A stretch of DNA of 48,168 nucleotides, taken from Spirogloea muscicola. Its lineage: Eukaryota; Streptophyta; Zygnematophyceae; Spirogloeales; Spirogloeaceae. A program made the translations under genes and the position numbers. The DNA lies in contig WELB01000073.1 of the NCBI GenBank assembly GCA_009602725.1, forward strand, positions 265,027 through 313,194. Direction: 5' to 3'. Every line of letters begins with the position of its first letter. The first letter of the stretch is position 1. The notes beneath the pieces are model-generated. The model worked only from the letters and a program-made list of their open reading frames with translations, did not search any database and was not told the DNA's origin. Shown here one piece after another: positions 42,440 through 48,168 of the stretch.

Positions 42440-42745
42440 GTCGGCCTGTTTGTAGCGTGCTCAGGCTCATGCTTTGCACCAGAAAGCTGGGCAAGCTCTA
42501 GTTGGTGAGAAAAGGCGCGGTGTGCGCATGAATGAATGGAGGCCAATTCAAGCGAACACATTGCTCAGGCAAAGTTGGTGGCAGCAAATTTGCTTCTTGC
42601 AATCTGTTCAGGCATCAATCAGCGACCTTCATGTGTTGACCCGTGGTTACTGAGCGGGTCTATTTGCAGTGGGTAATGTACGTCATCAGACGTGGTTGCC
42701 GTTACTTGGCCAATTTGGCCAATTATTATTCCAATACACAGAAGT
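42440..42745 (+). mobile_element. LINE C-terminal remnant and 3' tail abutting a gene start
   Basis: GTGCTCAGGCTCATGCTTTG and CACCAGAAAGCTGGGCAAG match 17967-18010. A module B fragment is inserted inversely (42513-42550). The tail GACCCGTGGTTACTGAGCGG through TTGGCCAATTTGGCC to ATACACAGAAGTT corresponds to 15118-15235. The similarity ends about 33 bp before the ATG of the thioredoxin-like gene. Confidence 0.65.
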
Positions 42746-42777
42746 TGCAAAAGTAATTCCGCCTTCGCGCTCCGGCC

Positions 42778-42790
42778 ATGGCGGCGGCGT

Positions 42791-42821
<31 letters not shown>

Positions 42822-44109
42822 GGCGCTGGCGCTGGCGCTGGTGCTGGCGGCGCGGGCGGCGGAGGCGCAGTTCCCCATCCCGGCGCGGTACGATGGATTC
42901 GCGTACGGCGGCGGCCAGGCGGCGCCGCCGGTGGTGCTGGAGGCGTTCGTGGACCTCCTGTGCCCCGGCTGCGCCGCCGGCTGGCCCGCGCTGCGCGCCC
43001 TGGCCGCCGCCTACGGCCCCACCCGCCTGCACATCATCGTGCACCCCTTCCCCGTCCCGTGAGCTCCGCTTCCAGTAGACTTCCTGAGGCAGCCAGGGTT
43101 TTGGGTTAGCCTGCATTGGCGTTCGGCATGGTGTTAGCGACGGTCTGCCGTCTGGCCGTCAATGGCATTAGTCGTTGCGTTGCTCGGCCTCGTTCCCGAT
43201 AAAGTGTGCATAGGGATTCGCCAAGCTGTTCTTGTTGCGCCGCCTACAAGGTAAGTTGCTTGGCATTGTGCTCGCTGTGGCAGGTTCCACCACAATGCCA
43301 ACTTCGCGGCTCGCGGCATGCACGTCGTGGCGGGCCTCAACGCGTCGCTGGCGTACCCTTGGATGGAGCTGGTCTTCGACCACCAGGTGGAGCTTGCTTC
43401 CGAGTGGAGCACTGCTGTCGCTTTTTGAGGGGCACCCAAGGAGATAATGGTAGTCGGTTGGCAGCTTCAACTGTAGCTTCATTCACCAGTGTGGCAGGTG
43501 CCGCTTGTGCGATACTGTATGTGGTCGAGTCAGAACGCAGCAGCATTTCTGAGACTTGGAGGCCGCACGCTTGCAGAACGAATTTGGTAACGAGGAGACG
43601 ATCCTCGACCCGCCCGCCAAGGTCATCCGGCACTTCGCCCAGCTGGCGGAGAAGCTCGGAGTGGACGAGGGCGATGTGCTCGCTGGCTTCAGAGACCCTG
43701 CAAGTGACATGGCCACCCGCATCTCCTTTAAGGTGCTCATTGCACTTGTGGGAGCCAATGTGGCAGCGCAGCTGCAGCAACCTAGTCTCACACTGATCAG
43801 CACTTGCTACAAACTCAACCTGTTGGTGGCTGCCTCTTTCACGAGCTTCTTGCTGGCAACAGAAGTAGCAGCCTCATGTAGTCGACTACTAGAGTGCCAA
43901 TGCCTTTCAATCATATACTCAGCTCAGGCCCTCATATATTGCGGTTATCTTTGCAGTATGGGTGCTCCCGTTCTGTCGTAGCAACACCCTCCTACCTCGT
44001 CAACGGCGTGCATGTGGAGACAGCGGACGAGACCTGGACAATCACCGACTGGAAGCGCCTGTTGGACCCACTCGTGCGGGCTGGCGACGCGATCCGCTTG
44101 CCCTTGTGA
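42778..44109 (+). CDS. DsbA/thioredoxin-fold secretory-pathway protein (At1g76020-like)
   Basis: Four exons: 42778-43058, 43284-43386, 43577-43732 and 43957-44109; 230 aa, phases joined. An Ala-rich signal peptide (ALALALVLAARAAEAQ) precedes FPIPARYDGFAYG. The thioredoxin core has VVLEAFVDLLCPGCAAGW, HIIVHPFPVPFHHNANFAAR and YPWMELVFDHQ. A helical insert follows (PPAKVIRHFAQLAEKLGVDE), then YGCSRSVVATPSYLVNGVHV with the cis-Pro loop (TPSYLVNG). The order matches DsbA-type folds. The motif CPGC is a complete CXXC, so redox activity in the ER lumen or cell wall is plausible. The start is the first ATG after a LINE-derived tail. No function is established for the plant relatives that I know of. 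Confidence 0.88.
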
Positions 44110-45271
44110 TACGCGCTCGCAGCGTCTGCCGCCCTGTTGTTGTTGCTGGCGGTTGCCGCGTTGCGGTGGCCTAAAGAGCAGGTGGGCGTTGCGAAGCTAG
44201 TTCGAGCAGCCCTTGCGGCCCTCTCCCAGCCCTTCCGACGGCCACGTCGGAAAAGTCGCTACCTTGGTGTGGGTGCACACATGGCGCTGCTTACCTGCTA
44301 GCCAGCCCAGCGATGCGCTTCATGCTGACAGTATTACACAACCGATTTCCCTTGTATATAGAACGACAATTGACCACAACCAGTCACGCTTGGCATCCAG
44401 GACCGTGAGGCACCTGTAAGGTAATAGATGCTTCAGCTTGCTGAGGGTGTTCCTTCTTTATATGGTCGTCAATCATGGCAATTGTGATTGTCATTTGTAG
44501 AGCGGTGACAACAGGTCAAGGAGGCAATGCACATTTCATACGGGTTCGATATATGCAGTCGATCTTGCAAGCCTCGGTGTACTCCATAGGAATTGCTGGA
44601 ATAATGGGAGCGCACCCGCAATGTGAACTCCACTTCAACCATTTGCAACCATTGCCAATTATTGTAGCAACATAACAGCCTTTCTACAGAAGTAAGAACA
44701 ATCATGATCTTCTTACATTCCTGTTCTGTATGATGTTGCTCCTGTCTTACATTAACAGTCAAATGTTGAAGTCAACAGGCATGTCAGCAGCTCGTGGGGG
44801 CTGCCTTTTCTACCGCTTGGCTAGTGGCGCAGTCTGCTGCTTGCAGCATAGCTGCTGACTCACTGCGGGCCCGTTTTGCAATTTCTGCCAAGCAATGTCA
44901 GCACTTTGCGTCACCGGTCACTTTCATTGCACTGTCGAGCGCAGCGCATAACTCTGAGCTGCAACTAGTCAGGGGTGATCGGCCAAGCGGGAAGCTAGGG
45001 TACGGCGGCAGAGGCCTAGCTGGACATGGCACACCGGCATGAGAAGTCTGCCGTTGTTGAAGCAGGTATGGGAACAAGGACTAATAGGGCTGATGGATGG
45101 TCCTCATCTGTGCTCAGTAATATAATTCTTGCGCACCTTCAAGCCCTCGTGTCACCGGCGGCCAGCTGCGTTAAAATTGGAACCTTGTCCGCCTGCTCGA
45201 CGTGCCATACGGGGCATAGTACTTGCTCATGAGCCTTTTGGCCATGGGCCACCAAGACTGGTACTTCACAG
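44110..45271. other. convergent intergenic region, nothing recognised
   Basis: 1.16 kb between the stops of the thioredoxin-like gene (plus) and MCM4 (minus). Short open frames exist but none has a motif or coding-like splice context. No hairpin modules were seen. Confidence 0.5.
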
Positions 45272-47882
<2,611 letters not shown>

Positions 47883-47952
47883 CTGCCGCAGCGCGACGGC
47901 GACAAGCGGAGGACCAGGACGAAGTGTCAGAGAGATCGTGGGGGCAGCAGAA

Positions 47953-48168
<216 letters not shown>

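Overview
This is a nuclear eukaryotic window, almost certainly from the green lineage (alga or early-diverging plant). Nearly every recognisable gene has its closest remembered relatives in Viridiplantae: a DUF1399 glycine-rich domain protein (GRDP), the plant-type CHMP2 homologue VPS2.2, an At2g23090-like SERF/zinc-finger microprotein, a plant STE20/BLUS1-like kinase and an At1g76020-like thioredoxin-fold protein. A plant-type telo-box (TTTAGGG) is also present. Genes are split into many short GC-rich exons by GT-AG introns of about 80-700 bp. Exon lengths and phases join cleanly in the models given here. I cannot name the genus.

Layout: 1-2.1 kb, fragments and 3' tails of a non-LTR retrotransposon (LINE). 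2.16-7.43 kb (-), GRDP gene, 14 exons, about 810 aa. 7.4-8.9 kb, GC-rich 5' flank plus an inverted LINE tail. 8.9-13.8 kb (-), an unrecognised membrane protein with three predicted TM segments, about 773 aa. 14-20.6 kb, dense repeats: hairpin modules, LINE tails and two inverted LINE-tail pairs, with a kelch-type exon (16.6-17.3 kb, -). 21.3-23.1 kb (-), a VOC/glyoxalase-fold protein. 23.2-24.8 kb, repeats with the best-preserved LINE C-terminus. 24.9-27.4 kb (+), VPS2.2/CHMP2-like ESCRT-III subunit, 211 aa. 28.0-29.3 kb (-), a putative secreted Cys-rich protein. 29.3-33.2 kb, repeats including a 410-bp palindrome. 33.2-36.0 kb (+), STE20-family kinase, 361 aa. 36-40.2 kb, repeats including an 870-bp inverted repeat with a coding-like sequence in both arms. 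40.25-41.0 kb (+), SERF-like microprotein, 79 aa. 42.8-44.1 kb (+), DsbA/thioredoxin-fold secretory protein, 230 aa. 45.3-47.9 kb (-), C-terminal 480 aa of MCM4, truncated by the low-complexity (GA)n/poly-A contig end.

The genes are unrelated housekeeping and signalling genes (replication licensing, ESCRT trafficking, kinase signalling, metabolism), and I see no operon-like system. The unusual content is the repeat landscape: one LINE family whose 3' tails occur in both orientations, in introns and right up to gene starts. These tails are linked to families of short self-complementary modules (GGGCTGGC..GCCAGCCC and GGGCTGGCCTCTCACAGCC) repeated dozens of times on both strands. Single Ns sit inside GCC or G runs at 7543, 13833, 16461, 17236 and 40194.
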